NCBI GenBank assembly: GCA_014529385.2
Contig: CM043948.1
Location: 82,991,260-83,055,259, forward strand
DNA: 64,000 nt
Direction of reading: 5' to 3'
Source of the DNA: Adiantum capillus-veneris
Lineage: Eukaryota > Streptophyta > Polypodiopsida > Polypodiales > Pteridaceae
Below the pieces are notes generated by a model, which was not told the origin of the DNA, did not search any database, and worked only from the letters and a program-made list of their open reading frames with translations. Positions 45,344-56,361 of this stretch are shown here, in pieces (positions within the stretch are counted from its first letter, which is position 1; each line of letters starts with the position of its first letter). A program made the translations under genes and the position numbers.

Positions 45344-46930
45344 AACTTTTCCCCTCCTTCCCCTTTGCGCGAGAGAGTGAGGGGAGGACATAGTCAGCTG
45401 GATAGTCAGCTTGGGTAGATGATACCTAGAGGTTGGTCAAATGAAAGAAAATTTTCTGGAGTTGGGTGTAAAATGCATCACAAAGACGCTTGATGAAGAA
45501 ATTACAAGAAAAGCGGAAGTTTGTTGGTAGGGTTGGTTTGGAGCTTCATAGTTACATGGAAGGGAAATAGGATGGAAACGAGGCCAACTTAAATTACACA
45601 TATTTTAGATCCATGTTTCACTCTAGTCATAGAGTAGAAGTCTTTTGCTATAGAAATTTACAATTCATTTTGGAAAATTGTCAAGTGACTACTAATCGGA
45701 TGTCCACATGTGTGATGACATGTTCTGGGTTTTCGATACCGTATTGTTTACAACCTACATGACCAACAAATCAAGAGGAAAATGAACAAAGATGTTAGCC
45801 ATACATTTTGTTGCCAAATGGTGAAAAGCACTGCAAGTGGAGGCTCCATGCAAAAGAGCACTCTGCTTAAGATGCTACAATATGAAAAGTCATAAGAGTG
45901 TAGAGGTTACAGTTATCCTTTAACTCTTGGCTAGCATGAAGCTTGCAACTAGTTGTCCAATCAATAGAAATAGGTTGTAGGTCATGTATATTATCCCATG
46001 CCTTGTCCTCAAGTTTGGGATCACAATGGAACCCAATAGATGACAACACACTCTCTCTCTTTACTGGTTGCAACTCGCATGTTCTCCCCCCTTGCACAAA
46101 ATGATTTTCTCTTCATTTGCATTAGCAAACCATTCGTAAGTTCGTGCAAGGGTTTGTGCTAACAAATACACGATCATTTGCTATCCTCATTCCATGAAAG
46201 AATGAGCATTATGGCTATACGCGTTCTATAATTGCTCCAAGCAAGAGGAGATAACTATCACGGCCACTATTGATATGGTCTTCCCACCCTAAGAGAGAGC
46301 TAATATTTGCACATGGTCGATTTATCCATTGAGAAGTCCCTCTGCATCTCTCTAAAAACACATAGTTGAATGAGAAGCATGTGGAAGCATCTTATCTTAC
46401 TACTCTATTATGGCAAGCCAAATTTTTTACTAGACCATGTGGTACAAGAAGAGAATAGTAGGGTTCATGAGCCGTAGGTACAGGTGAGCCGGGAGGTGAA
46501 TAGCCACCTCAATGAGAGAGAGAGAGAGAGAGAGATTTTATTATCATCCTTGGAGGTCAAATATGACCTACGAGACCAAAGATACATGTAATGTACTACA
46601 TATAGTGACTCTCGATCCTCCATGATTGTAAAGTGAGAGTTGCAATAAAGAACCCACATTGTGGCTGGGAGAAGAAAGTGTGTAGGTCTAAGTCAAGGCT
46701 GAAAATGTGAAGGAAACAAGTTTGGATGTGAGAAAAAGGTGAGCACTCTAGTAGAGTGTGGTACTCAGTCTCTTGAACTTGCATGAGCATACTGTGCAAG
46801 TCGATTTGACTCTTCTCCATTGCCCCAGTGCCTTGTCCCGTATCGAAGAGAGTGGGAGCTAAGCCGAATGCCTACGATAGTGCATATCACTGACAAGGGG
46901 AGCTCAAGCATATAAGGGTGAGTACGGTTT
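45344..46930. other. no gene seen
   Basis: Short frames at 45867-46097 and 46596-46820 (minus) have no recognisable motif. A (GA)n run lies at 46514-46535. Confidence 0.45.
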
Positions 46931-46939
46931 CTTCTTTGC

Positions 46940-47035
46940 CCACAAGCTTAATAAGTTCAAAGAGGGAGAAAAGAGTATCTCTTTTCTCACCTATGATGGA
47001 ACCTTTGGTGCTACTAGGCTCTACAGTTAGGGGCA
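46940..47035 (+). pseudogene. scrap of Gypsy family A gag
   Basis: About 90 bp translate to K-F-K-E-G-E-K-S-I-S-F-L-T-Y-D-G-T-F-G-A-T, the same segment found in the three larger family A copies at 9.5, 17.3 and 40.0 kb. Confidence 0.65.
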
Positions 47036-47139
47036 ATATAGGTGGTGTAATGTATGAAGCACAGCCCACCGGATTCCTCCCAAGCCGTAATATATTGGTG
47101 TTGTTGAAAATCTTCATTTACTTGGGAGTCTATTGAGAT

Positions 47140-48340
47140 GTCATGTAGCAAGTGTAATGTAACCAAACCACTTTATGTCTTGCATCCATTCTGTGCTCAA
47201 GATCTTGCTTTTATACGACTTTTCAACTTTTTTTTTCTTGTTTTCCATGCAATCATAGAAAGTCGTTGTCAGGGGTTTCGATGCATCATTATTATCATGT
47301 ACTCCACAATCCTTTCCATGCCCATAACCCCAATTGGAAGAGATCCCGACTCAAGAAGTAGGAGCATATATCGTGTTTGTGTCTTAACTTGAAGAAAGAT
47401 TGTAAGAAAATGCTTTTGGAGATTGTCAAACGTTTTCCAAGTAAACTTTGTGACGCTCTCCCCACACTTCAACTCCATAAAGAAGAACTGGTGTTACCAA
47501 TGTGTCAAAAAGGTCATTCTTGATAACCCAACATTTAAAATTTCCTGCATTACACATGTTCTCAAATGCATAGATGAGCTCTCTTTCCAGCTTTCAAACG
47601 ACGCCTATCACATTCATGTTACTTGTGATTTGTCGAAACCAAGGTGCAAAGCTCTCAACAACTTCAAGTGTTTCATTGTTGTACACAATGCATGGCTTCT
47701 CCTTATGGTTGGTTTTCACAAGCATAACCTTTGTTTCAGATACGTTCACAATCAATATGCAAGCAAAAGTTTTCAAGGACAACCATAAGCTTTTGTGCAT
47801 CCTCTAAAGTGTGTGCTAGGAGTACTACATCATCCGCATACCACAAAAGCATGATTACTGCATTGCAAATAGTAACCTCTTCAATGCGTTCTTGTTGCAT
47901 AAAGTCAAGTATCATTTTTTCCAATTGATCAATGCATAGACCAAAAAGAGTTGGTGACAACGGACATCCTTGTTTAACCCCAAGAAAGTTGGTGACAACG
48001 GATATCCTTGTTTAACCCCAATAGTGCTTACAAAAAAATTTAAAATTTCTCCTCATGTGCAATTGTTATATCACCTTTTTATAGATTGGAGAACACGCAA
48101 GCATAAACTCACTTCACACTTGGAGTTCTTCCATCCTTCTCCATAAATTGTTAAGTGAAATCATATTAAAGACTTTCTTGAAATCCACAAAGCAACAATA
48201 CAATTGCTTGTCTTTCAACCATGAGAATACAAAGAGTGACAAGATAGTTAATGGTGCTATGATGTTGACAAAAATCCGCTTACTCTTTTGCACACTTACC
48301 ATTCTTATTAATCCAATCACTCAATTTTATCTCCATCATG
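47140..48340 (-). pseudogene. LINE reverse transcriptase fragment
   Basis: Minus-strand frames give Q-L-Y-C-C-F-V-D-F-K-K-V-F-N (RT motif A, catalytic Asp present) near 48190, C-P-L-S-P-T-L-F-G-L-C-I-D-Q-L near 47970-47925, and L-L-W-Y-A-D-D-V-V-L-L-A (the YADD active site) near 47845-47810. K-V-M-L-V-K-T and the connection region follow toward 47270 in shifting frames. No endonuclease was seen, and a 38-bp tandem duplication disrupts the CPLSP region. Confidence 0.8.
47950..48021. repeat. tandem duplication, about 38-bp units
   Basis: GTTGGTGACAACGGACATCC at 47950 recurs at 47988 with one change; it duplicates the CPLSPT-coding segment of the LINE. Confidence 0.85.
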
Positions 48341-48415
48341 GACTCAAACCACTTTGTTGAGAGAGAGAGAGAGAGACCACTCGCTCTGGAGAGCAAGTGG
48401 GCTCACCTCCCATCC

Positions 48416-48421
<6 letters not shown>

Positions 48422-48483
<62 letters not shown>
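48422..48483. repeat. (CT)n microsatellite
   Basis: About 31 units; a short (GA)n run lies at 48359-48376. Confidence 0.95.
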
Positions 48484-48487
<4 letters not shown>

Positions 48488-48831
48488 GCTTCAACCACCA
48501 TTCACTTTTGCTACAATGTTTCTTGCAAGAAGTGGCCTATTGACGTTTGCCCCTTGCTCTTTTGCTATGAACCTTCCGAGCTTGGTCTTCCCGAGAATGA
48601 ATTTTCTTCTTTATGGTTTGTATATCCTCCTTTAATGTGAATTATTTCAAAGCGGGTTTGAATACGAGTAACCACCATACACCCCCATAATCAAGGTTTT
48701 TTTGGTCCAACTAAGATTAGATTGTGTACTTCAAAGAGAGAGAGAGAGAGAGAGATTTCTCCTAGTGTACCAAACATCATATGAATGAAGGCCTTATATA
48801 TGCACCCTCATCAATAATGTTTTGTTATCAT

Positions 48832-48834
<3 letters not shown>

Positions 48835-48892
<58 letters not shown>
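48835..48892. repeat. (GT)n(GA)n microsatellite
   Basis: Compound run; another (GA)n at 48736-48755. Confidence 0.95.
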
Positions 48893-49074
48893 TGAATGAA
48901 CAGAGATAATGCAATGCCAAATGCTTTGTACAATTGTCCTCTTTGAAATTTGTTAATGTAGACAAAAATATTTGAGTTGAAGAGCAACCAAATGAAGAAG
49001 GTTAAAAGAGAAGTTATTCAGATTTATTTAAGCCTTTGACTAATTTCAAAAGGTAAAACACTACACTACAAGTA

Positions 49075-49208
49075 GCCCCCAATGGGAGCCAGCTCAGTTG
49101 GTTGAGCACTTGGACTTTGAGGTAACAGGTTCAAGTGTAGTCGAGTGATGTCCGAAGGCCCACCTTTGTATCATGCCCGTGGGAATGTGGTATTGCTACA
49201 AGAAAAAA
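49075..49208 (+). mobile_element. tRNA-derived SINE (134 bp)
   Basis: Flanked by a perfect 12-bp duplication ACACTACAAGTA (49063-49074 and 49209-49220). Its head contains an A box (AGCTCAGTTGG, 49091-49101) and a B box (GGTTCAAGTGT, 49128-49138) at tRNA-like spacing, and its 3' end is A-rich. It therefore has its own RNA polymerase III promoter and would move with LINE enzymes. Confidence 0.8.
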
Positions 49209-49345
49209 ACACTACAAGTAATGGATTCTCTGGTTTTTTCCTCTCACTAATGCTATGAGGACATCTTCAATGGTTAATATATCTATTACTCTTGCATGGA
49301 CAAGATCAACTAAGTAAGAATATTGAGAATATTGATATAGGATAA

Positions 49346-50296
49346 GGTTGTTACTTAGGGGTTCATGGAGCAATCACGCTTACTCCCTGCTGCTTGTGAG
49401 ATGCACATGGGCAGGAGGCTCAAGGGTGATCTGCGAGACAGGACGGGGCGCATGCAAGGCTGGCTAGTCTTCTACTTGTGCAAAGAAGCGGACGCATCTT
49501 ACTCTGGGGTGAGCGGTTGGGCAATCTTGGCTCCTTCATCGGTCAATTTCCCTCATCGTGCCCTCCATTTTTGGCTACTAGGGAGAGGTTTCTCCTCCCG
49601 CCTCCTCTCACGGAGGGCAAGCGATCGCCAGTTATGGTGCGGTGTGGGCTATCGTTCATGTAGCAGGCAGGGGTGGCCTTGTGGAGGTAGGTGGAGGTTC
49701 TTGAAAGGGCGTGGCTCCCTTATAAAGCCTGGTGGGTTGTGGGTTTACTGCAGCACCTTCGTCTTGCGGATCCTTGTGTGGTCGGGTGGGTTGGTGATGG
49801 GATTTGGCTATGCCTTGTGTCAGAGATGGAGATCTTCTTGGTGGCAGTTGATAGCGCTTCTAGTGGGGTCTTTGACACTTGGTATGGTTCAGATCAGGGG
49901 TTCGATCTTTACTTCAACGGTTCTTTTTGGTGGATAGCCCCTGTGCGGCCGGTGATGGAGTTCGGCCTCCCCCCTTCTTGCGACATACAGTTCTCCGGCT
50001 TCGACAACGGTCCTTTGTAGGTGGTGTCCTACTCGGTGATAGAGGGTGGATTTCCAGTGGCAGTCACATACAATGTTGCTTCTTCTATCGAGGGTGGCTC
50101 CCTTATCAGCCAATCTTCTTTGCTTACTCAGTTTCGGGGTGGCTCCCCTATCAGCCGATGTATCTGATGGTTGGTTTTAGTTGTTGGTGTTATGGTTGAC
50201 GCCTTGACTCGGTGCGAGTATGGACCTATGTAATTTTTTTTGTCTTAATTTATCAAACGCTCACTATTTGTGAGTTTTGCCAAAACAAAAGAAAAA
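49346..50296 (+). mobile_element. 5'-truncated LINE-like retroposon with 20-bp target duplication
   Basis: AGAATATTGATATAGGATAA occurs at 49326-49345 and again at 50296-50315, bracketing a GC-richer insert of about 950 bp that ends in an A-rich tail (CAAAACAAAAGAAAAA). A long duplication plus A-rich 3' end means target-primed reverse transcription. The 190-codon plus-strand frame (49365-49937) inside shows no catalytic motif; it may be the C-terminal or 3' part of a LINE. Confidence 0.8.
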
Positions 50297-50339
50297 GAAT
50301 ATTGATATAGGATAAATAAAGTATAAACAAGAGAAAAGG

Positions 50340-50581
50340 TGTGAGTGCGTGGATGCGGTGCGCGTGCGCAGAGAGTGCGAAGGGAAGAGAGGGAGACAGA
50401 GAGAGCACACAGGATGTGGGGTGGAGCTCCCAAATCTCACTGTGTGAGCACAATGTGTGAATGTGAGTGAGAGCTCCTTATTCTTTGTATGTATAAAGAA
50501 TAAGGAGACAAATGTGGGCAGTCGGACACTGACCAACGGACACGGGCAAAGCACGGTGAGGCACACCGCCTTTACCTAACA
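50340..50581 (-). repeat. TRIM 3' LTR (242 bp)
   Basis: Contains a hairpin TCCTTATTCTTT / AAAGAATAAGGA (about 50472-50503), repeated in the partner LTR. Confidence 0.9.
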
Positions 50582-50684
50582 TTCTCCCACTAAAGGCTCA
50601 CCGATCTCAAGCTTCCACCGAGAACCAGCTCACCATAGCCAAAAGCTCACTTCTCTGTAGCACTCCATCTGTCGCGAAGCCAAA

Positions 50685-50696
50685 GCTCTGATACCA
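50685..50696 (-). other. TRIM primer-binding site
   Basis: GCTCTGATACCA on the plus strand, the exact complement of the tRNA-iMet site. Confidence 0.9.
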
Positions 50697-50698
50697 AT

Positions 50699-50938
50699 TG
50701 TGAGTGCGCGAATGCGGTGCGCGTGCGCAGAGAGTACGAAGGGAAGAGAGGGAGAGAGAGAGCACACAGGATATGGGGTGGAGCTCCCAAATCTCACTGT
50801 GTGAGCACAATGTGTGAATGTGAGTGAGAGCTCCTTATTCTTTGTATGTATAAAGAATAAGGAGACAAATGTGGGCAGCCAGACACTGACCGACGGACAC
50901 GGACAAAGCACGATGAGGCACACCGCCTTTACCCAATA
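50699..50938 (-). repeat. TRIM 5' LTR (240 bp)
   Basis: Differs from its partner at a modest number of positions, mostly transitions. Confidence 0.9.
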
Positions 50939-51075
50939 AAAGGGGTAGAGAGCAATATATCGAAGATGGTTAAAAAATAAATAAATTGAAGATAGTAAAG
51001 AAGAGTGGAGATCGTACATTAAGGAAGAGAGGAGTGCCTCATGAATAAGTGACATGGAGCATTTAAGAGGAAGGC

Positions 51076-51100
51076 GGGGGGGGGGGGGGGGGGGGGGGGG
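51076..51100. repeat. poly-G tract (25 G)
   Basis: Homopolymer. Confidence 0.95.
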
Positions 51101-51284
51101 TGAAGGGATCGATGGATGGGAACTCCACATGCAGCCGTCGAAGCGATCTGTACCGTAGATCGCTTGTTAAAACTAAACCCGGCCAAGAACTAAACTCAAA
51201 TATGGGGCCTGTTCAGGTTTAGTTCTAGGCCAGTCCAGGTTTATCGTTTATAACACCATGTAAAATGGCATTCCTTTCATATGC

Positions 51285-51560
51285 ACATGGATGGGCAACG
51301 TGGTTAGCTCAAGCTTCAAATGGCATTGGGACATGAGGTCGTGTGTTCCAATCCGGGCTCCTCAGCGACACTGTCATTTTTTGGGTGGGTGTGTCCACTC
51401 GAGATGCCCGCCAGTCCTCCCTTGCCGTCGTTCCCCTTACCCGCCCCCATGTGCACTCCTATGTCACTTAGTGTCGTGGAGAGGAGTGGGAGAGGGCAAG
51501 ACTACAAAGCTGATTGATGATATTGGACCACATGATTTGCCCTCCATGGATGGTTAAAAG
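51285..51560 (+). mobile_element. second SINE-like, tRNA-related unit
   Basis: The head has an A-box-like GTGGTTAGCTCAAG (51301-51314) and a B-box-like TGTTCCAATCC (51345-51355), followed by a GC-rich body. It is unrelated in its body to the SINE at 49075. Duplications at its ends are unclear: AAATGGCATT occurs near 51263 and 51585 but also inside. Confidence 0.45.
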
Positions 51561-51663
51561 TACGATGGCCAGTCAAGATTTTGCAAATGGCATTGCTTCG
51601 CTTAACCTTATGAACTTTCCAACATTTGTCTAATGTTTTATCACGTTGATTGTTTTCTTACCA

Positions 51664-51831
51664 TGTGAGGACAAAGGTTCTAAGGTCCTGACTCCTAAGC
51701 ATGGACAAGTGGGCACCGCCTAGTGGCACGACCACACATGGGCTCTACCTAAGCCAAGGGCTATAAAACTAAGGAGGGGTTGGTTGGGAAGAGTGTGAGA
51801 GTCATCACCCTCAAAAACTCTTGGCCTTTCA
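51664..51831 (+). repeat. LTR (168 bp) of the Gypsy family seen at 21.1 kb
   Basis: Starts TGTGAGGACAAAGG, ends GGCCTTTCA. It matches the reversed LTR at 21133-21354 but lacks about 50 bp of it. Confidence 0.7.
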
Positions 51832-51832
51832 A

Positions 51833-51844
51833 TGGTATCAAAGC
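51833..51844 (+). other. tRNA-iMet primer-binding site
   Basis: TGGTATCAAAGC one base after the LTR, confirming the LTR's right edge and its orientation. Confidence 0.8.
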
Positions 51845-52430
51845 AAGGTCAATGATAGCCATGGCTTTGCATGCTCATGCAAGGCAGGTGTGAAGGCGTC
51901 CTTATGCAAAAGGGAGGAGAGAGGTTGGAAACGCAGTGGTAGGAGCTCCAAAGAGGGTTGCCTTGGCAGACCATTTTTTGCTTCTTCTTGGAGCTCATCC
52001 GAGGGCCACATCAAGCGCTGCATGCTCTTCTTCCCCCTCTGGCACTGTCACCGACTGTCTTTCATGCCATAGCTGTGGAGATTAAGCTCCTTTGCAGACT
52101 TGGTACACTTGAAGGGGTTAATTAAGGGCCATTTTTTGGTTGTCCCCTCCAAGGGGGTATATTCACACACAATGAAGGATTCGAAACCCTTACGTAGTTT
52201 GAATCTTTTTCTTTTTTTTTAAAACCATAAACGCGAGGAAATTATATTAAGAAAGATCAGGAATTACATCAGGAAGTAGCTCGAATCTCTTGAGAGCTAT
52301 ATGGAAATTGCCTTCAAGAGGCCTTCAAAGATCCATAAGTAAGTCAAATTCAAAGAATTAAATTTTGAAAGTGTTAAATTCTATAAAGAATTCCACATTG
52401 TAAGAACAACAAGATGTTGTCGGATCAACC
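51845..52430. other. no gene seen
   Basis: Leader-like sequence after the primer site, then unassigned AT-rich DNA. Confidence 0.45.
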
Positions 52431-52439
52431 ACTTTTGGC

Positions 52440-53055
52440 TAGTCATCGATTTGATTTTGAGAATGCTCGCCATGGATGATGTGCAAGTTGAGGAAAGTGA
52501 TGGATTGCATGACAACCACACGTTTATCACGAATCAAATGGAAAAGAAGTTGGCAGCCATCAATTGCCAACTTAGCTAATCTTGCGGAGCTAGTTAACGA
52601 TTCCATGATGCAGATGGCCAAGGATGCCTTATCATCCAATTTCTTGCACTACATTTGTGGCACCAAAGCATATGCCATACAGCCAAAAACACGCATGTGC
52701 TCAATAGAAGGCTTTCTATCATGCCATGCTTCATATGGAGTCATAGACTGCAAAGCTTTTGTAGGACACCTGTTAAGTACATAAGTGGCACACATGAGGG
52801 CCTCAAGCCAAAACGAATGTGGCAAAGCTTGACTTTTGACCATACAACGTGCCATTTATGTAAGTGACCTATTTTTCCTCTCAAGCAACACCATTTTGCT
52901 GAGGCATATAGGACATTGTACATTGGTGTTTTATCCCATGACTAACCAAAAATGCATTAAATTCATAAGACATATACTCCCCCCCTCGATCGGAACGGAA
53001 GGTGCCTATAGTACGTTTCGAGACATTTTCAGGGCCATAGACAAAAATGACTAAT
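52440..53055 (-). pseudogene. Copia integrase remnant
   Basis: Minus-strand reading: Y-G-P-E-N-V-S-K and F-R-S-D-R-G-G-E-Y (second catalytic Asp) near 53000, a gap, then E-R-K-N-R-S-L-T (catalytic Glu region) and F-W-L-E-A-L-M-C-A-T-Y-V-L-N-R-C-P-T-K-A-L with V-F-G-C-M-A-Y-A (52855-52650). A K-L-D-D-K-A segment at about 52640 ends it. Stops and a frame change occur near 52940-52870. No LTR was found. Confidence 0.8.
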
Positions 53056-53059
53056 GAAA

Positions 53060-56000
53060 ATCACATCATTTGGCTAGAGCCCTGAATCTAGCATACTGTG
53101 AAATAACCAAAAGCCAAGGAGAAGTTGCTTTGTAGAGACAACCAACGATTATTGCACTCCAAGTAACAACATTTCTTACTGGCAATCGCTGCAATAGCAT
53201 GTGAGCATCTTCAGAACTCCTGCAACGTGCGTACATATTTGTAAGTATGCTTCCTATATGGAAATCATATTCATGCACCTTGTCAATATTACCTGTGCAT
53301 GAATCGATTCTCCATGTTTAAAAAAGCAACAATGCTAGTACAAGCCTTTATTAGAGAAACGAATGTAACCCTATTTGGCTCTATTTCTCTCTACACCATC
53401 CCTTCAAACAGCTGAAGAGCCTCCTCACCCTATGTATTGTGTGAATTACCGGCACTCAAGGCACTGCCTGACACATGATCTTTGTAAGGTAGCCTATCAA
53501 ATATTGCACGAGCCTCCTCCATGTTGCGTAGCACCGTCAAAAAGCATACAAGCACGACTTCTTTATTCAACAGCCCTTGACTAAAAAATATCATCGTGAA
53601 TTCTTTTGCCCATATCAGTGTCTTGTGTAATGCCACATGGCTTCAAGGTGCAAGTGTAGGTGATTGCATTTGGAGAGATGCCAAGGCAACGATGTTTTGT
53701 TTGAACAGCCCTTGACTAACAATATCATCATGAATTATGTTTTCCATATTGGCATTCTACATAGTGCCACATGCCTTCGAGATGCAGGTGTGATTGCGAC
53801 TGGAGAAATGCCCTCGCTTAGCATCCACTGAAAACAGCCTAGAGCTTTCTGGCCTTGCCCTTATTGAGCATATCGCGTAAATAGAGCACCCACATCGTGG
53901 GATGAATTCAAGTGGAATCTGAAACAATGCTCAAGTTTTTCAATTTGAAAAATTGAAAAGTGGTGGGACTAGTCTGTTCCAAGGGATGACATTCCGGACA
54001 TAAAACTTCTCAAGCAATTTTTGTGCTTTCTGAAGCACACGACATCTGGCATACATGTCGATCAAGGCAGTGCCAAGCACGACGTTCTGTTTTAACAACC
54101 CTTGTGTAACAATATCATGGTTGTCCATATTCGAGTCCTCCATAGTGCCACATGCCTTCAAGGTGTAGGGAATGGTCGCCTACTGACCATTCCCGTTAAT
54201 CATGGGCGACCGGCGGAGGCCGGGAGCCCTGATTACAGGAATGGTCAGTAGGCGACCATTCCCGGCCGTCAATAGTCGAGAGGAGGGGGGCCAATGATTA
54301 TAGCGTGGTGAGTCACATAGTTGCACAGTCGCTCAGAGCTCACTCAGAGTTGGTGGCTAGTTTACTACGCCATTGATTGGCTGCATGATTATTGTTATGC
54401 AAGCTGAGGTGTCAACACCTCACAACATTCCGAGTGCTGACCTGTTGTCGCCCCATTGGAGGCTCACAGCTTGGATTCCGTGTGCTGATGTCTTGTGCAT
54501 CAGACGGCTGCAAAAACAAAAATTTCGGGCCAGAATGACGTGTAGATGAACGATACAGATCAGCTGCCCCGCGACTCTCGACCTTGACGATGCAAGCAAA
54601 GCTTCCTGGCCCTGCGCTTGTTGGGAATGTCTTGTAATCAATGCGTTCCAAGAGAACATTCCGGATATGAAACTCGTCAGGAATCTTGGCATTGAAGGGC
54701 CACGGAGGCTTGGATTGTTTCTAGCAACCCTTGACTAACAATATCATCATGAATTTTGTTGCCCATATCAGCGTCTTGTGTAGTGCCACCTACCTTTCAA
54801 GACGAAAGCATAGGTGATTGCATCTGAAGAGATGCCCTCGCTTCGCATTGGCTGAAAACAGCCTAGGGCTTCCTGGCCCTGCCACATTTGGTGTACATGT
54901 CGACCGAGGTAGTGCAAGCATAACATTTTGTTTTCAACAGCCCCTGAGTAACAATGTCATCGTGAGTTCTTTTTCCCATCTCAGTGTCTTCCAAATTGCT
55001 TTACATTTGCTGAAAACAGCCCAGAGGTTTGCTGTGTTAAGCATATCCCGCAATCAGTTCGTTCCAAGGGATGACATTCCGGACAGAAAGGTCCTCAAGC
55101 ACTTTTTGGTGCTTTCTCAAAAACACCACATCTCACATACTTGATCATTGCTCCTACGTAGTGCCACATGCTTTCAAGATGCAAGCATAGGTGATTACAT
55201 CATGAGAAATGTCCTCGTTCGGATCCTAAAAATAGCCAACCAGAGCTTCCTGGCCCTGTCCCTGTTGGGCATATCCCCTAATCAATGCACTTGAAGAGAC
55301 GACATCCGGACATCAAGACGAAAGCATAGGTGATTGCATCTAGAGACATGCCCTCGCTTTGCATCTGTTGGAAATAGCAAGGCAGTGCCAAGCATTACGT
55401 TTCCTAAAAGGGCACCACAACATACATATGAGTCAAAGAATTGGCAAGCACAACATGTTTCCAAGAACCTTTGAGCAACAATCCATGCAATGAGCACACT
55501 AAGAAAGAAGATTGCAGTAGGGGAGTTGCCCTCATTATTGCATCCGAACATAAATAGTTCAGAGCATCCTCGGCCTCCCCTTCTTGGGGATATCCTCTTA
55601 TAAGAGCACTCCAAGAGACTTCATTTAGCGAGAAACCTCACTTTGCATCCAATGAAAACAACCTGGAGCTTCCTTGCATCGACGATGTTGGGCATCTCAT
55701 ACTCTTCTCCCACTATAAGAGACAACATCCCAGAGAGGATGCCCTTCAATAAGTTTTAACGCTATTGTGGGGACACCACATTTAGCATACATATTGATCA
55801 AACCACCACCAAGCATGACATAGTACTCCCAACAATAGCCCCTAATAGCCCCTGACTAGCAATCACATCATGAATTCTGATACCCTTGCTATAGTCATAT
55901 TGGGCATATCTTGCTACTTCCACGATGTAGGTGATGACATTTCGAAGAGGATGCCCATCAAGAACTTTTCATGCTTTTGTGATAGTACCACATTTGGCAT

Positions 56001-56075
56001 ACATATCAACCAAAGCATTGCCAAGCATTCTCGGCTTGCAATCATGCGACAAGACCATAACTTAGAACCTACCTA
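53060..56075 (-). pseudogene. degenerate array of PPR-coding repeats
   Basis: The minus strand carries many PPR-type motifs in changing frames, for example L-T-N-M-Y-A-R-C near 53230, M-K-A-C-G-T-M-E-D near 54160, V-L-G-T-A-L-I-D-M-Y-A-R-C-R-V-L-Q-K-A near 54075, F-Y-V-R-N-V-I-P-W-N near 54000 and W-N-A-L-I-T-R near 54640. At DNA level, near-copies of GGTGATTGCATxTGxAGAxATGCC and CAGCCTAGAGCTTCCTGGCC recur many times, so the block grew by internal duplication. No frame stays open for a whole protein. Confidence 0.75.
54169..54267. mobile_element. foldback/MITE-like inverted repeat, copy 1
   Basis: GGGAATGGTCGCCTACTGAC (from 54169) is mirrored by GTCAGTAGGCGACCATTCCC (to about 54267); arms are about 35 bp with a GC-rich loop containing GACCGGCGGAGGC. 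It sits inside the PPR array. Confidence 0.75.
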
Positions 56076-56079
56076 GAGC

Positions 56080-56315
56080 ACTATAATTCTATGGTGGATG
56101 TCTTTGGTAGAGCAGGACTTTAAAGGAGGAGAGGATCTAATGGAAAGTATACCATTTGGGTCTTGAAATACACATAACGATGTGAGATTAGAAGAACGTT
56201 GCTTCGATTGGAGGATATATTTCGACAAATCAAAATTGAAACATGAAGATCACGGCGTTGTAAACACAAGACCATGTCAACTTAAGGTAATAGGATTTGT
56301 GGAAAACAAAGCACG

Positions 56316-56361
<46 letters not shown>

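Larger units (their letters stand above)
50340..50938 (-). mobile_element. TRIM retrotransposon (599 bp)
   Basis: Two LTRs (50340-50581 and 50699-50938) separated by only 117 bp that contain nothing but a tRNA-iMet primer site (50696-50685, minus strand) and a polypurine tract (minus-strand TAGTGGGAGAA next to the left LTR). A perfect 5-bp duplication AAAGG (50335-50339, 50939-50943) flanks it. This is the definition of a terminal-repeat retrotransposon in miniature. Confidence 0.93.

Noticed and set aside
49082-49145. tRNA gene
   Set aside because: A and B boxes are present, but I could not fold a complete cloverleaf, and 12-bp duplications mark it as a SINE head.
49365-49937. 190-codon plus-strand frame as a gene
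   Set aside because: It lies wholly inside a retroposon defined by a 20-bp duplication and shows no domain; open length is explained by higher GC content.
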